From Klebsiella aerogenes KCTC 2190 (GTDB taxonomy: Bacteria > Pseudomonadota > Gammaproteobacteria > Enterobacterales > Enterobacteriaceae), in NCBI RefSeq assembly GCF_000215745.1, contig NC_015663.1, positions 3,906,001-3,970,000 of the forward strand: a stretch of DNA of 64,000 nucleotides, read 5' to 3'. The notes under the pieces are model-generated. The model did not search any database. It was not told where the DNA came from and was given only the letters and a program-made list of their open reading frames with translations. Below, piece by piece: positions 1-9,409 of the stretch (positions within the stretch are counted from its first letter, which is position 1; every line of letters starts with the position of its first letter). A program made the translations under genes and the position numbers.

Positions 1-212
<212 letters not shown>

Positions 213-226
213 TAGCGCAACGCTCT

Positions 227-256
227 AAGCCGTCTCTGTTGAGACGGCTTTTTTAT
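227..256 (+). terminator. Rho-independent terminator of pntB
   Basis: A perfect 10-bp stem (AAGCCGTCTC paired with GAGACGGCTT) closes a TGTT loop and runs into a T-rich tail, 14 bases after the pntB stop codon. Confidence 0.9.
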
Positions 257-342
257 ATAGACAGCGAAACCATGATTTGCTCATAAAGTGAACGGCGATG
301 GGTGTTATACTATGCCTGTTTTTTCACCACACTGAGGATATT

Positions 343-531
343 ATGGATACCGAGTTAACCCCCACGCAGATGGCCATCGAGTACCTGCGCCGCGATACCG
401 CTGTTATGACCCCCGCGCAGTACCTGAAGAAGCTCAAACTCCTCGAGCTCGAGTTTGCCGATCTGATGTCGCTTTCGTCGATGGAACTAAAAGAAGAGAT
501 CGACCTGGCCTGGCGTTTAGGTATCCACTAA
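343..531 (+). CDS. ydiH: Small conserved protein of the YdiH type (62 aa)
   Basis: This 62-residue soluble protein resembles E. coli YdiH in length and pattern (PTQMAIEYLRRD, then PAQYLKKLKLLELEFADL, then a WRLGIH end). The function is unknown. The charged, heptad-like middle suggests a helical protein. I chose ATG 343 rather than the upstream in-frame ATG at 298 because GAGG at 334-337 is correctly spaced for it and it gives the E. coli length. It is a single-gene unit between two terminators. I infer the family from remembered sequence. Confidence 0.8.
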   Translation: MDTELTPTQMAIEYLRRDTAVMTPAQYLKKLKLLELEFADLMSLSSMELKEEIDLAWRLGIH

Positions 532-568
532 CGCATTCTCTAAGCTTGTTAAATTAGCGTTGATATCC

Positions 569-596
569 GGGGCCGTATGGCCCTTTTTCTTTTTTA
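569..596 (+). terminator. Rho-independent terminator of ydiH
   Basis: Short GC stem (GGGCC, loop GTAT, GGCCC) followed by a 13-base T-rich run, 40 bases after the ydiH stop codon. Confidence 0.8.
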
Positions 597-605
597 GCGG
601 GCCGA

Positions 606-633
606 CAAAAAAATCCCCCGACGGGCGGGGGAT
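606..633 (-). terminator. Rho-independent terminator of uspE
   Basis: On the minus strand an ATCCCCC/GGGGGAT stem is followed by a run of seven T, ending about 30 bases after the uspE stop. It sits back to back with the ydiH terminator. Confidence 0.85.
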
Positions 634-666
634 GTTAGATATAATTTCAAACCTCATGAGACGCCG

Positions 667-1617
667 TTAGTCGTCGTCTTCATCGTCCAGTTCAACCGGG
701 GTTTGATAAGCTTCCGGTTTCAGTACCAGTAGGTCGCAGCGCAGGTGGTCGATAACCTGTTCCGCGGTATTGCCGAGAAACGCGGCAGAAATACCGGTGC
801 GGCCAACGGTGCCCAGCACCACAATCCCGGCCTGCAGATGTTCAGCTAAATCAGGGATAACCTCTTCCGGCAGCCCTTTCTCTACGTGGGTGCGGTTTTC
901 ATCGATGCTGAACTTCTGGCGCAGCGCTTTCATAGCCAGCAGATGCTGGCCGCGAATCGCATCGTTATAGATGCTCGGGTCAAAATCAGGTAATTCAATG
1001 GCGATGTTGATAGGCGTCACCGGATAGGCGCCAACCAGATGTACTTCGGTATGGTTAACCTGATCGGCGAGGGCGATAGTCTCCCGCACCAGTTTTTCAT
1101 TGAGGGCGTTGTGATAGTTCTCTTCACTGGCCAGATTAACCGCTACCAGCGCTTTACCTCCTTCCGGCCACGGTTGATCTTTAACCATCCATACCGGGCA
1201 TGGACATTTGCGCAGCAGGTGCCAGTCGGTCGGGGTGAAGATGACTGCTTCGAGTTTGTCGTGCTGATGGGCCATTTTCAGCAGCAGGTCGTGTTTATCG
1301 CTGATGATTTCCTGAATGATGGCTTCAAAGGGGCGGTTGTGCCACACCACTTTGATATCGATTGGCACCCCGGATTCAATGTAAAACTTGGCCTGTTCAC
1401 GGATCCAGGCGCTGCGTTGGCTAATCACGCCCTGGCGCATCGCCGTGCGCTCGTCGGGCGACAGCAGGGTGGTCATTTCATAGGAAAAATCATAGATCGG
1501 CAAAAAGGCTTTGATGCGTCCACCAATCCGTTGGTGCAGATACACCGCGCGCCGTAATGCAGGCTGGTCGTCCTGGTTAGGGTCGATTACTACCAGCATG
1601 TTCTGATACTTCGCCAT
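667..1617 (-). CDS. uspE: Universal stress protein E
   Basis: This 316-residue protein has the same length as E. coli UspE and consists of two tandem Usp domains (about residues 1-150 and 160-305). The first begins [14 protein letters not shown]; the second carries the [18 protein letters not shown] nucleotide-loop motif. UspE is a cytoplasmic stress protein linked to DNA-damage resistance, motility and aggregation. The C-terminus is an acidic DDEDDD tail. ATG 1617 has a TAAGGAG-type ribosome site just upstream. It lies next to fnr as in E. coli, 151 bases away on the same strand. Confidence 0.97.
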   Translation of the reverse strand: MAKYQNMLVVIDPNQDDQPALRRAVYLHQRIGGRIKAFLPIYDFSYEMTTLLSPDERTAMRQGVISQRSAWIREQAKFYIESGVPIDIKVVWHNRPFEAIIQEIISDKHDLLLKMAHQHDKLEAVIFTPTDWHLLRKCPCPVWMVKDQPWPEGGKALVAVNLASEENYHNALNEKLVRETIALADQVNHTEVHLVGAYPVTPINIAIELPDFDPSIYNDAIRGQHLLAMKALRQKFSIDENRTHVEKGLPEEVIPDLAEHLQAGIVVLGTVGRTGISAAFLGNTAEQVIDHLRCDLLVLKPEAYQTPVELDDEDDD

Positions 1618-1768
1618 ACAGGGTCTCCTTACAGCTGTAGCTACAGTCAGTCATTAAAAAGATAACCTATATGGATGAATTGAAACAGGGGATGACCCTG
1701 GCCAGATCAACAAATTAGAAAAAAATGTCGATCCGGCACAAGGTAGAAGAAAGTATAGCGGAGATAAA

Positions 1769-2521
1769 TCAGGCGACGTTGCGCGCCTGGCCTGCCAGTT
1801 GCGCCAGCAGATCGCTGTTTTCGATGGTGATATATTTCCCTTTCACCGCCAGCATACCGCTTTTCTGGAAACGACCGAGCAGGCGGCTAATGGTTTCTAC
1901 CGTCAGGCCCAGATAGTTGCCGATGTCGCCACGCGTCATGGTCAGGCGGAACTCACGCGGTGAGAAGCCGCGCTGCGCGAAACGGCGGGACAGGTTGTAG
2001 ATAAAGGCCGCCAGCCGTTCTTCTGCGTTCTTTTTGGAAAGCAGCAGGATCATGTCCTGATCGCCTTTGATCTCGCCGCTCATCAGGCGCATCATCTGCT
2101 GACGCAGGTTCGGCATTTTACCGGAAAGATCATCCAGCGTTTCGAACGGAATTTCACAAACCATTGAGGTTTCCAGCGCCTGCGCAAAGCTTGGGTGCAG
2201 GGCGGTGCCAATGGCGTCAAAACCGACCAAATCACCCGCCAGGTGGAAGCCGGTAATCTGCTCATCGCCTTGTTCGGTGATGGTGTAGCTTTTGATGGTC
2301 CCTGAACGGATAGCGTACAGCGACTTCAGCTCATCACCCGCTTTGAACAGGGTTTGCCCTTTCTGAATAGGCTTCTTACGCTCGATGATATTATCAAGCT
2401 GATCCAGCTCATGTTCGTTCAAAGTAAAGGGGATGCAGAGCTGGCTAATGCTGCAATCCTGACAATGGATTGCACAACCACCAGACTGAATGCGTCGTAT
2501 AATTCGCTTTTCCGGGATCAT
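1769..2521 (-). CDS. fnr: Oxygen-responsive global regulator FNR
   Basis: This 250-residue CRP-family regulator is nearly identical to E. coli FNR. It binds a [4Fe-4S] cluster without oxygen, dimerises and activates anaerobic genes. Cys20, Cys23, Cys29 and the later Cys in SMVCEIPF (Cys122 in E. coli) are the cluster ligands and all are present. A cyclic-nucleotide-type beta-barrel follows, then a C-terminal helix-turn-helix with the recognition helix in [12 protein letters not shown]. An in-frame ATG four codons upstream exists, but [10 protein letters not shown] is the known FNR start. An FNR box lies 20 bases upstream, consistent with autoregulation. Confidence 0.98.
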   Translation of the reverse strand: MIPEKRIIRRIQSGGCAIHCQDCSISQLCIPFTLNEHELDQLDNIIERKKPIQKGQTLFKAGDELKSLYAIRSGTIKSYTITEQGDEQITGFHLAGDLVGFDAIGTALHPSFAQALETSMVCEIPFETLDDLSGKMPNLRQQMMRLMSGEIKGDQDMILLLSKKNAEERLAAFIYNLSRRFAQRGFSPREFRLTMTRGDIGNYLGLTVETISRLLGRFQKSGMLAVKGKYITIENSDLLAQLAGQARNVA

Positions 2522-2540
2522 ATGTCTGCTCAAGCTTTAA

Positions 2541-2554
2541 TTGATATTGGTCAA
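2541..2554 (-). promoter_or_regulatory. FNR box at the fnr promoter
   Basis: TTGATATTGGTCAA matches the FNR consensus TTGAT-N4-ATCAA at 9 of 10 defined positions. It lies 20 bases upstream of the fnr start codon, where E. coli fnr is known to repress itself. Confidence 0.75.
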
Positions 2555-2715
2555 TTTTAACATCTTTTTGAGGAGCAAGTAAGTCTCGAAACCCGGAAAG
2601 ACGCAATATTAGAAGGGGAAATATACCTTTCACCCTATCTCTTTGATAACAAGAAATTTATTAAGCGATCAATTATTGTAAAGTTACCTGTAATTTCCAA
2701 AAAAGGCATTATCTG

Positions 2716-3231
2716 TTAAAGCAGCAAATAGCCTTCATGGCGCAATAACCACTCTTTGCGCTGTACGCCCCCGGCGTAGCCGGTCATGGTGCCGTTACGG
2801 CCAATCACCCGATGGCAGGGAACCACAATGCTGACCGGATTGGAACCGTTTGCCGCGCCGACCGCACGGGCCGCGCCTGGGCGGCCGAGAGCCTCGGCTA
2901 ACTGACCGTAGTGCATGACTTGCCCGCAGGGAATCGTGCGCAGCGCTTGCCAGACCTGACGTTGAAACGGCGTCCCGCCGGTGGCGGTCGGCAGGGTATC
3001 GATAATTGCGAGATCGCCATCGAAGTATTGCCGCAGCTTCGCGCTCAGCCCGCCCGGATCGCGCGCATCAAGACGTTCATAACCCTCATGGCGGTAGTGG
3101 ATGTCGAGCAGTTGCTCCATACGGTCACGGTGCTGATCCCACTCCACGGCGCGCAGGTTAAATTGTTCATCGCAAATGACCCACAACGGCCCCAGCGGGG
3201 TATCGATTTTATCTTGCAGTAGCGTCAGCAT
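2716..3231 (-). CDS. ogt: O6-alkylguanine-DNA alkyltransferase Ogt
   Basis: This 171-residue protein has the same length as E. coli Ogt. It repairs O6-alkylguanine and O4-alkylthymine by moving the alkyl group irreversibly to its own cysteine. The active-site motif [10 protein letters not shown] is intact, preceded by the DNA-recognition helix region ([20 protein letters not shown]). The reading frame extends 29 codons further upstream, but ATG 3231 has a GGAAG site and aligns with the E. coli start. It is transcribed in the same direction as fnr. Confidence 0.97.
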   Translation of the reverse strand: MLTLLQDKIDTPLGPLWVICDEQFNLRAVEWDQHRDRMEQLLDIHYRHEGYERLDARDPGGLSAKLRQYFDGDLAIIDTLPTATGGTPFQRQVWQALRTIPCGQVMHYGQLAEALGRPGAARAVGAANGSNPVSIVVPCHRVIGRNGTMTGYAGGVQRKEWLLRHEGYLLL

Positions 3232-3551
3232 CGGTCTTCCTTCTACGAGGTTATTTCGGCAAGAGCACACCATATCATGACGTGCGCTCTGCCAACTATA
3301 CCTCCGAAAGGTCAGCAAATAATGAAAGGCTGTACTATTAATTTATAAATACGAATCGCAGTCATTTAAATTCCGTCATTCGATTGCCCAATCGCAAATT
3401 GCCGGAATAAAGGGACGGGGAGCAATGTTTATTTTTGCATTAACTAGCAGGCGCGGCAGAAAGAGCATTTTGCTACCTTTGTCTGGCGGCGAATTCCCCT
3501 GTGCGGAGGAGCGTTCAGTTCAAATCTCTATGCAGTTTGTCATACGCACGC

Positions 3552-3660
3552 GAATTAGCGTGAACTGGCTAATTCACCGGGAGGCACCCGGCGTCGCAGA
3601 TAAATATACAGGCATTCCTTGAGTCAATTATTTTTCCAGCGCTTTGGCGCTGGTTTTTTT
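3552..3660 (+). other. Hairpin-rich intergenic RNA candidate ahead of a small ORF
   Basis: Three consecutive hairpins occupy this stretch: an 8-bp perfect stem (GAATTAGC/GCTAATTC, 3552-3575), a 5-bp GC stem (CCGGG/CCCGG, 3577-3591) and a terminator (3636-3660). The 603-base gap between ogt and abgT holds only these hairpins and the small ORF that follows. The arrangement resembles a small RNA or a leader that ends before the ORF. I do not recognise a named RNA family, and no convincing promoter is visible. Confidence 0.45.
3636..3660 (+). terminator. Terminator upstream of the 39-residue ORF
   Basis: A 7-bp stem CCAGCGC/GCGCTGG with a TTTG loop is followed directly by seven T. It ends 23 bases before the ATG of the small ORF, so any transcript from upstream would be expected to stop there unless it reads through. 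Confidence 0.8.
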
Positions 3661-3682
3661 TAACCAACAGAAAGGTGGCGAT

Positions 3683-3802
3683 ATGCAATACATATTAACG
3701 GGAGTTGTTGTGTTGATTATCAGTGGGTTAGCTATCAATTTGCTGTCGTTGGCCATCGAAAGTCTGTGTAAAACGCTCCTGAACCGCACCACAATTCGTT
3801 AA
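3683..3802 (+). CDS. Small single-pass membrane protein, 39 aa, unrecognised
   Basis: An ATG at 3683 with a strong AAAGGTGG ribosome site opens a 39-codon frame ending at TAA 3802. Residues 3-27 form one hydrophobic segment (for example ILTGVVVLIISGLAIN), followed by a short basic tail ending LLNRTTIR. That is the layout of an inner-membrane small protein with a cytoplasmic positive tail. I do not recognise the family. The hairpins and terminator immediately upstream suggest RNA-level control. A type I toxin is one possibility, but nothing in the sequence proves it. Confidence 0.55.
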   Translation: MQYILTGVVVLIISGLAINLLSLAIESLCKTLLNRTTIR

Positions 3803-3834
3803 CTCACGCAGGCCCTCCCTGGCCTGTCGCTGCG

Positions 3835-5360
3835 TTAGGGCAAACGCGGATAGATGCCGGGACCTATCGGCAGCCCGACAAGATACCAGCCCACCAGCAG
3901 CAGTAGCCAGACGGCTAAGAAAATGAGTGGGTAGGGTAATACCAGCGAATAGTAGGTGCCCAGTTTGGCATCGGGCCGGTAGCGCTGTAAAAAGCCGAGA
4001 AACAGCGGCACAAACGGCGATACCGGCGCGAGCGGCAGCACGGAAGAGTCAGCGATGCGGAACAGGATCTGCGCAAACGCCGGGTGAAAGCCCAGCAGCA
4101 TAAACATTGGTACAAAAATGGGCGCCAGAATCGACCAGATAGCCGAACCGCTGGCGATAAACATACACAAAAACGCCGACAGTAGCGCCAGGCCGACAAA
4201 CGCCGGCACCCCATTCATCCCGGCGCTCTCCAGCACATCGGTCAGACCAACGGCCATGAATTTCCCCATGTTGCTCCAGTTAAACATGGCGACAAACTGG
4301 GCCAGCGGGAAGACCATCACGATAAATCCGGCCATCTCCTTCATCGGCTCGATCATTAACTGCGGCAGGTCAGCCTGACGGCGAATTTTGCCGGTGGCGA
4401 TGCCGTAAGCTAAAGATACGACAAAGAAAAAAAGATAATCAGCGGCACAATGCCTTTAATAAAGGGCGAGGGCATCACGGTATGCTTGATGGGATCGCGC
4501 AGAATGCCGTTGTCCGGCACCACCATCAGCGCAATAACCGCCACAAACAACAGCGCCGCAATACCGGCAATGCGCAGCCCGAAGCGCTGTTCCGCCGTCA
4601 GCGTCTGTAGGGTTTCATCGCTCTTACCCTGCCACTTTCCTAACCGCGGCTCGACCAGTTTATCGGTAATCAATCCGCCGACCAGAGTAAGTACGATGAC
4701 TGAGGTAGCCATGAAGTACCAGTTGTCGATGACGCTAACATGCAGCGAGGCATCGAGCGTTTTCGCCGCTTCGGTACTGATACCGGAGAGCAATACGTCG
4801 GTGGTGACAATGAGTAAATTTGCCGTGAATCCGCAGCCAACGCCGGCAATTGCCGCCAGTAACCCCGCCACTGGATGACGACCGACGGCGAGAAACATCA
4901 ACGCCCCTAGCGGCGGCATAATGACCAGCGCCGCGTCGGAAGAGATATGGCTGAAAAAGGCGATAAATAGCACCATATAACTGGCGTAACGCGCGCTAAC
5001 GTGCGATGACATCTTGACCATCAGCGATGGCAGCAGGCCGACGCGTTCGGCAAAACCGGCGCCGAGCACCAGCGCCAGAATCGCCCCCAGCGGCGCGAAG
5101 CCGCTAAAGTTTTTAATCACGTTTGGCAGAAACCAGTGCAGCCCTTCCACGCTGAGCAGATTCTTTACCACCACTCGCGAACCGTCGGTGGGGTTCTGTA
5201 CGCCGACGTTTAGCGCCGACAAGATGGCGGTAGCGGCCATCAGCGCCACTATCAGATAGATAAACAGCAAAAATGGATGCGGAACCTTATTACCTATTTT
5301 CTCAACCCAGCCATACAGCTTACCGGTGGGGGAATGCGACGGTATGGATGACATACTCAT
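3835..5360 (-). pseudogene. abgT: p-Aminobenzoyl-glutamate transporter AbgT, frameshifted
   Basis: Two adjacent frames together cover E. coli AbgT end to end: residues 1 to about 312 in frame 4410-5360 and the remainder in the frame ending at 3835. The total of 1526 bases is exactly one short of the 508-codon gene. The break lies in a run of seven T (plus-strand A run 4427-4433), where eight would restore VPLII-FFFF-VVSLAYG. As written the product stops after 316 residues and loses the C-terminal transmembrane helices. Loss of function, slippage or a sequencing error in the run are all possible. The rest of the coding sequence is undamaged, so the change is recent or artefactual. Confidence 0.9.
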
Positions 5361-5476
5361 GGGCGTTCCTCAGTTGTCGTTGTTGTGTTGGTTGCGGCAT
5401 ACCTCATGGGTTGTCAGCTGTTATTTTTATTGGCGATTGCCATCACGCTGTACGTTATCCCAGAGGCTAATTTTTC

Positions 5477-6922
5477 TTATTGTAAAATTGATGGTACGAC
5501 GTCACGCGGGATCGGGCACTGGTATGGGCTTACCGCCAGTACCTGAGCCAGTTCCTGCTGGCTTGCTTCGAGCAACGACCTGTCGCTGAACAAACGAATC
5601 GCCGTTGCTCCCAGTATCTTACCCGCCAGCAGCATCCCTTTATGGGCGATGGAGGTTCTTCCCTGGCTTACCAGTTGCCAGCTGTGCAGCGGCGTACCGA
5701 TGGCGAAGCAGGGGCTAAAACACTGGGCCACCGGCGCTTTCCAGCTCACGTCGCCGACGTCGGTAGATCCGGCCAGCACGTTTTCCGTCGCCGCCCACGG
5801 CGCGACTTCATCGATCAGCACCGTGTCGTGATGGCGGCGGGCAAACGCTTTTCCTTCTTCACCGCTGGTGCCGGCAATATTCTTCAGGCTGTTCTGTATA
5901 TCGTTCACGCCGAGCGTGGCGCGAATATCCGCTGCGAAAGCGCGCTCTTCGTTACTCCATTGCGGCGTACCGTAATGACACACGGCCTGATACATTGCCG
6001 CTTCCAGCGTGCGATTGGGGAGATAGCTGGAACAGGCTTTTTCAAAACGACAGCTGACGCTGGTTTCGGTCATCAGCGCGGCACCCTGAGCAATTTTCTC
6101 AATACGGGCAAAGATTTGCTGCACGTCGGCCATTTCCGGAGCGCGAATCAAATACAGCACTTCAGCCTGCGCCTGCACCACGTTGGGCGACACGCCGCCG
6201 GTATCGGTAATGGCGTAGTGCACACGCGCTTTCTCGATAATATGCTCATTGAGGAAGTTACTGCCGGTGGTCATCAGCGTGACCGCGTCCAACGCGCTAC
6301 GCCCAAGATGCGGTGAGTTTGCCGCGTGGGCGGCGGTTCCGGTAAAGCGCCACGCCGCCTGAATATTGGCCAGCGTGCTGGTGCTGAACATCCCGGCCCA
6401 GGCTTCCGGATGCCAGGTGAGGGCGGCGTCGATATCATCGAATAGTCCCTCGCGCATCATGAAGGTTTTACCCGAGCCTCCTTCTTCACCCGGGCAACCA
6501 TAAAAGCGCAGGGTGCCCGAGCCGCCATGCTGCTGCAGCCACTGTTTCGCAGCGACAGCAGCGGCGAACGCTGCGGTGCCAAGTAGATTATGCCCACAGC
6601 CGTGGCCATTTTCCCCCGGCGTCGCGGATGTTGGTTCAGCACTGTGCGCCTGTTGGCTGAGTCCTGCCAGCGCATCAAACTCGCCGAGCAGGGCGATGAC
6701 TGGTTTACCCTCGCCAAAGCTGGCGATAAACGCATTGGGGATTCCACCAGCGTGACGGCTTAGTTGAAAACCTTCCGCTTCCAGCGCGTCGGCCAACCGC
6801 GCGGCGGACCAGAATTCCTGGAATCGGGTTTCCGGATGATCCCAGATATCATCGGCAATAGCGCAAAAATCGTCGCGTCGCGATTCAATGATGTCATCAA
6901 CAAATTGATAGATCTTTTCCAT
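5477..6922 (-). CDS. abgB: p-Aminobenzoyl-glutamate hydrolase subunit B
   Basis: This 481-residue M20-family metallo-aminoacylase subunit aligns throughout with E. coli AbgB. With AbgA it cleaves p-aminobenzoyl-glutamate, a folate breakdown product, into p-aminobenzoate and glutamate. Metal-site motifs are intact: GHGCGHNLLGTAA near residue 110 and PGEEGGSGK after it. The ATG at 6922 overlaps the abgA stop codon (TGATG), indicating translational coupling. An alternative GTG lies one codon upstream, but 6922 gives the E. coli length. Confidence 0.96.
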   Translation of the reverse strand: MEKIYQFVDDIIESRRDDFCAIADDIWDHPETRFQEFWSAARLADALEAEGFQLSRHAGGIPNAFIASFGEGKPVIALLGEFDALAGLSQQAHSAEPTSATPGENGHGCGHNLLGTAAFAAAVAAKQWLQQHGGSGTLRFYGCPGEEGGSGKTFMMREGLFDDIDAALTWHPEAWAGMFSTSTLANIQAAWRFTGTAAHAANSPHLGRSALDAVTLMTTGSNFLNEHIIEKARVHYAITDTGGVSPNVVQAQAEVLYLIRAPEMADVQQIFARIEKIAQGAALMTETSVSCRFEKACSSYLPNRTLEAAMYQAVCHYGTPQWSNEERAFAADIRATLGVNDIQNSLKNIAGTSGEEGKAFARRHHDTVLIDEVAPWAATENVLAGSTDVGDVSWKAPVAQCFSPCFAIGTPLHSWQLVSQGRTSIAHKGMLLAGKILGATAIRLFSDRSLLEASQQELAQVLAVSPYQCPIPRDVVPSILQ

Positions 6923-8232
6923 CACACACCTCGCTGCCAGGGAAAGTTGAGCGCGATGCGCGCCAGCGTCTCGACCGCGATGGTCATGACCCCTTCGTCG
7001 AAATCAAATTTCTCATTGTGATGTCCGGCGCTCAGTTCAGTACCGAAAATCATGTATGAAGCCAGTCCGCCGCGCTCCTGTACCCGCGCCATCATCAAAG
7101 TGGCATCTTCGGATCCCGCCGGCGCAGCAATATGATCCACCGCCTCTATCACACCTGGCACCTGTGCTGCCTGTTCACGTAGGTATTGCACCCACGCTGG
7201 AGAAGGTGCGCTGGAGGTCGCCGCGCCCATGAGCCGTAGTTCATAGCGGGCTTCATACATCGCTGCGGCGCCGGCAATCACGTTTTGCGCCCGCTCAAAC
7301 ACATACTGGTTGATAGCTTCCGTCTCGCCGCGGGTTTCGACTTTTATCAGCGCGGAAGAAGGGACTACGTTGCGCCCGGTACCGGCCTGCATAACACCGA
7401 CGTTAACCCGCGAGGCGCCGGCGCTGTGCGGCGCGATGGCGTGCAGGGCGAGGGCGGCCTGCGCGGCGGCCAGTAGCGCGTTGCGCCCATCTTCCGGTTT
7501 GCCGCCGGCGTGAGCGGCGACTCCCTCGAATTGCACGTCGAATTTGGTGGTCGCCATAAAGTTGTCACCACCGCAGACCACGGTGCCGCTGGGGACGCCG
7601 GTGCCGATATGAATGGCGGTGAAGTAGTCCACGTTATCGAGCACGCCTGCCGCCACCATCGCGCGCGCGCCGCGGGTGCCTTCTTCGGCAGGCTGGAAAA
7701 TCAGCTTGATGATCCCGTTGAGCCGATCGGCATACTGCTGTAGCACATGCGCTAAACCCAGCCCAATGGCGGTATGGCCGTCATGACCGCAGGCGTGCAT
7801 CATTCCGGCGTTGCAGGAGGCGAAACCTGCGCGATGCGGGCGATGGCAATCGTCGTGTTGTTCGTTAAGATCGAGCGCGTCCATATCGACACGAAACGCC
7901 AGCGTCGGGCCGGGGCGGCCTGTGTCCAGGGTGGCGACGACGCCGGCGAATCCGCCTTCAAAAGCCGGTAGCCAACGTTCCGGCGCTCCCTGTTCGCGGG
8001 CGCGCTGGAATGCCTGTGCCAGGGTGGCGTCGTCGGGCAGCCCCATTCGGCTGTCGGCATCGATAACGTCGCGCCCGAGCGCCAGTTGATAACCGAGTCC
8101 GTCTAAGATCTCGGCAACCTTGCTGGCGGTACGAAATTCCAGCCATCCGGACTCCGCGTGCAGGTGAAAATCACGACGCCATTGCGTCATTTCCGGCGCC
8201 AGTTGGCTGATGAATTCATGAAGTTGCGGCAT
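6922..8232 (-). CDS. abgA: p-Aminobenzoyl-glutamate hydrolase subunit A
   Basis: This 436-residue M20 peptidase-family subunit matches E. coli AbgA in length and sequence. It pairs with AbgB to hydrolyse p-aminobenzoyl-glutamate. The metal-binding signature NAGMMHACGHDGHTAIGLG and the later QPAEEGTRGA catalytic stretch are present, as is AGHHNEKFDFDE near the end. The ATG at 8232 is preceded by AAGGGTT, whereas the in-frame ATG at 8247 has no ribosome site. It is the first gene of abgABT and is divergent from abgR. Confidence 0.96.
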   Translation of the reverse strand: MPQLHEFISQLAPEMTQWRRDFHLHAESGWLEFRTASKVAEILDGLGYQLALGRDVIDADSRMGLPDDATLAQAFQRAREQGAPERWLPAFEGGFAGVVATLDTGRPGPTLAFRVDMDALDLNEQHDDCHRPHRAGFASCNAGMMHACGHDGHTAIGLGLAHVLQQYADRLNGIIKLIFQPAEEGTRGARAMVAAGVLDNVDYFTAIHIGTGVPSGTVVCGGDNFMATTKFDVQFEGVAAHAGGKPEDGRNALLAAAQAALALHAIAPHSAGASRVNVGVMQAGTGRNVVPSSALIKVETRGETEAINQYVFERAQNVIAGAAAMYEARYELRLMGAATSSAPSPAWVQYLREQAAQVPGVIEAVDHIAAPAGSEDATLMMARVQERGGLASYMIFGTELSAGHHNEKFDFDEGVMTIAVETLARIALNFPWQRGV

Positions 8233-8276
8233 AACCCTTCCTGTCATATTAAAAAAGTGTGACGGCGTTCACGAAG

Positions 8277-8390
8277 TGATAGCTTTTGCTTATCACATAC
8301 GCCTTTCATGCAATCTCACCCTTAACCTGCCACAGCATGTTCGATTACAGTAGATGTCATTTTCTTCTGTCTGATAAACAATGGTTATCA
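8277..8390. promoter_or_regulatory. Two matching inverted repeats between abgA and abgR, likely AbgR operators
   Basis: Two 19-bp sites share the pattern TGATA(A/G)-N7-TTATCA: one at 8277-8295 and one at 8372-8390. They lie exactly 95 bases apart in the divergent promoter region. Each contains the T-N11-A core of LysR-type operators. Assignment to AbgR is inferred from location. Confidence 0.55.
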
Positions 8391-8398
8391 TCTAAAGC

Positions 8399-9307
8399 AT
8401 GTCATTTCAGATTAAATTTCATCAAATTCGCGCTTTCGTTGAGGTTGCCCGCGAGGGGAGTATTCGCGGCGCCAGCCGGGCGCTGGCGATCTCGCAGCCT
8501 GCGTTGACCAAGGCGATTAAAGAGCTGGAAGAGGGGCTTTCCGCCCAACTGTTTGTCCGCCGCAGCCAGGGGGTGGCGCTGACGGAAAACGGCGAAAGTT
8601 TTTACCAACATGCGAGCCTGATCCTTGAAGAGCTGCGGGCGGCGCAGGATGAACTGCTGCAGCGTCAGGGCGAGCAGGCCGGGCAGATTAATATTGGTCT
8701 CGGCGCCAGCGTCGCCCGTTCGCTGATGCCATCGGTGATCTGCCGCTTTCATCAGCAGCATCCGTTGGTGAAGGTGCGGATCATGGAAGGGCAACTCCTG
8801 GCGATGATTAATGAGCTGCGTCAGGGTGAGCTTGATTTCACTATCAACACCTACTATCCCGGTCCGTACGATCATGAATTCAGCTTTGAAAAACTGTTTG
8901 AGAAACCGTTCGCGGTATTCGCCCGCGCCGGACATCCGGCTGCGCGCGCCACTTCTCTCGCTGAATTGCTCGATCACCACTGGACGATGCCAACGCCGCG
9001 CGGCAGCTACTTTAAACAACTGCAGGAGATGTTTAACCAGGCCGGGCTGGCGCCCAAGGTCGATATCGTGTGTGAAACCTTCTCTTCGTGCATCAGTCTG
9101 GTGGTGAAGAGCGATTTCCTCAGCATTCTGCCGGTAGAGCTCGGAAACGATCCGATGATGGCGGATAAACTGGTGATGATCCCGATACGTGAAACGTTGC
9201 CCAGGGCAACCTACTACCTGATCCAGCGGCGCGATACGCGACCAACGCCGTTAACGGCTTCGTTAATCACCTTGTTTCGTCGTCAAAGCCGTCAATTGTT
9301 TCCTTAA
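8399..9307 (+). CDS. abgR: LysR-type regulator of the abg operon
   Basis: This 302-residue LysR-type regulator has the same length as E. coli AbgR. The N-terminal winged helix covers residues 5-65 (IRGASRALAISQPALTKAIK), followed by a substrate-binding domain from about residue 93 (GQINIGLGASVARSLMPSVI). It is divergent from abgA across a 166-base region holding two matched inverted repeats. It should sense a p-aminobenzoyl-glutamate-related signal, but its inducer cannot be read from sequence. Confidence 0.93.
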   Translation: MSFQIKFHQIRAFVEVAREGSIRGASRALAISQPALTKAIKELEEGLSAQLFVRRSQGVALTENGESFYQHASLILEELRAAQDELLQRQGEQAGQINIGLGASVARSLMPSVICRFHQQHPLVKVRIMEGQLLAMINELRQGELDFTINTYYPGPYDHEFSFEKLFEKPFAVFARAGHPAARATSLAELLDHHWTMPTPRGSYFKQLQEMFNQAGLAPKVDIVCETFSSCISLVVKSDFLSILPVELGNDPMMADKLVMIPIRETLPRATYYLIQRRDTRPTPLTASLITLFRRQSRQLFP

Positions 9308-9409
9308 AAATCCTGCGTGGGGCTATTTGCCGGCAGTGGCGGCTAAACGCGTTGAGGGGGAGGCGCGAGGCGGCTATAGTAGCAGGCGATAGCCGCTGGA
9401 GGAGAGACC

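Noticed and set aside
3425..3622. 65-residue frame between ogt and abgT
   Set aside because: It runs through the perfect hairpins, has no good ribosome site and a composition with no hydrophobic or family pattern. The hairpins explain the region better.
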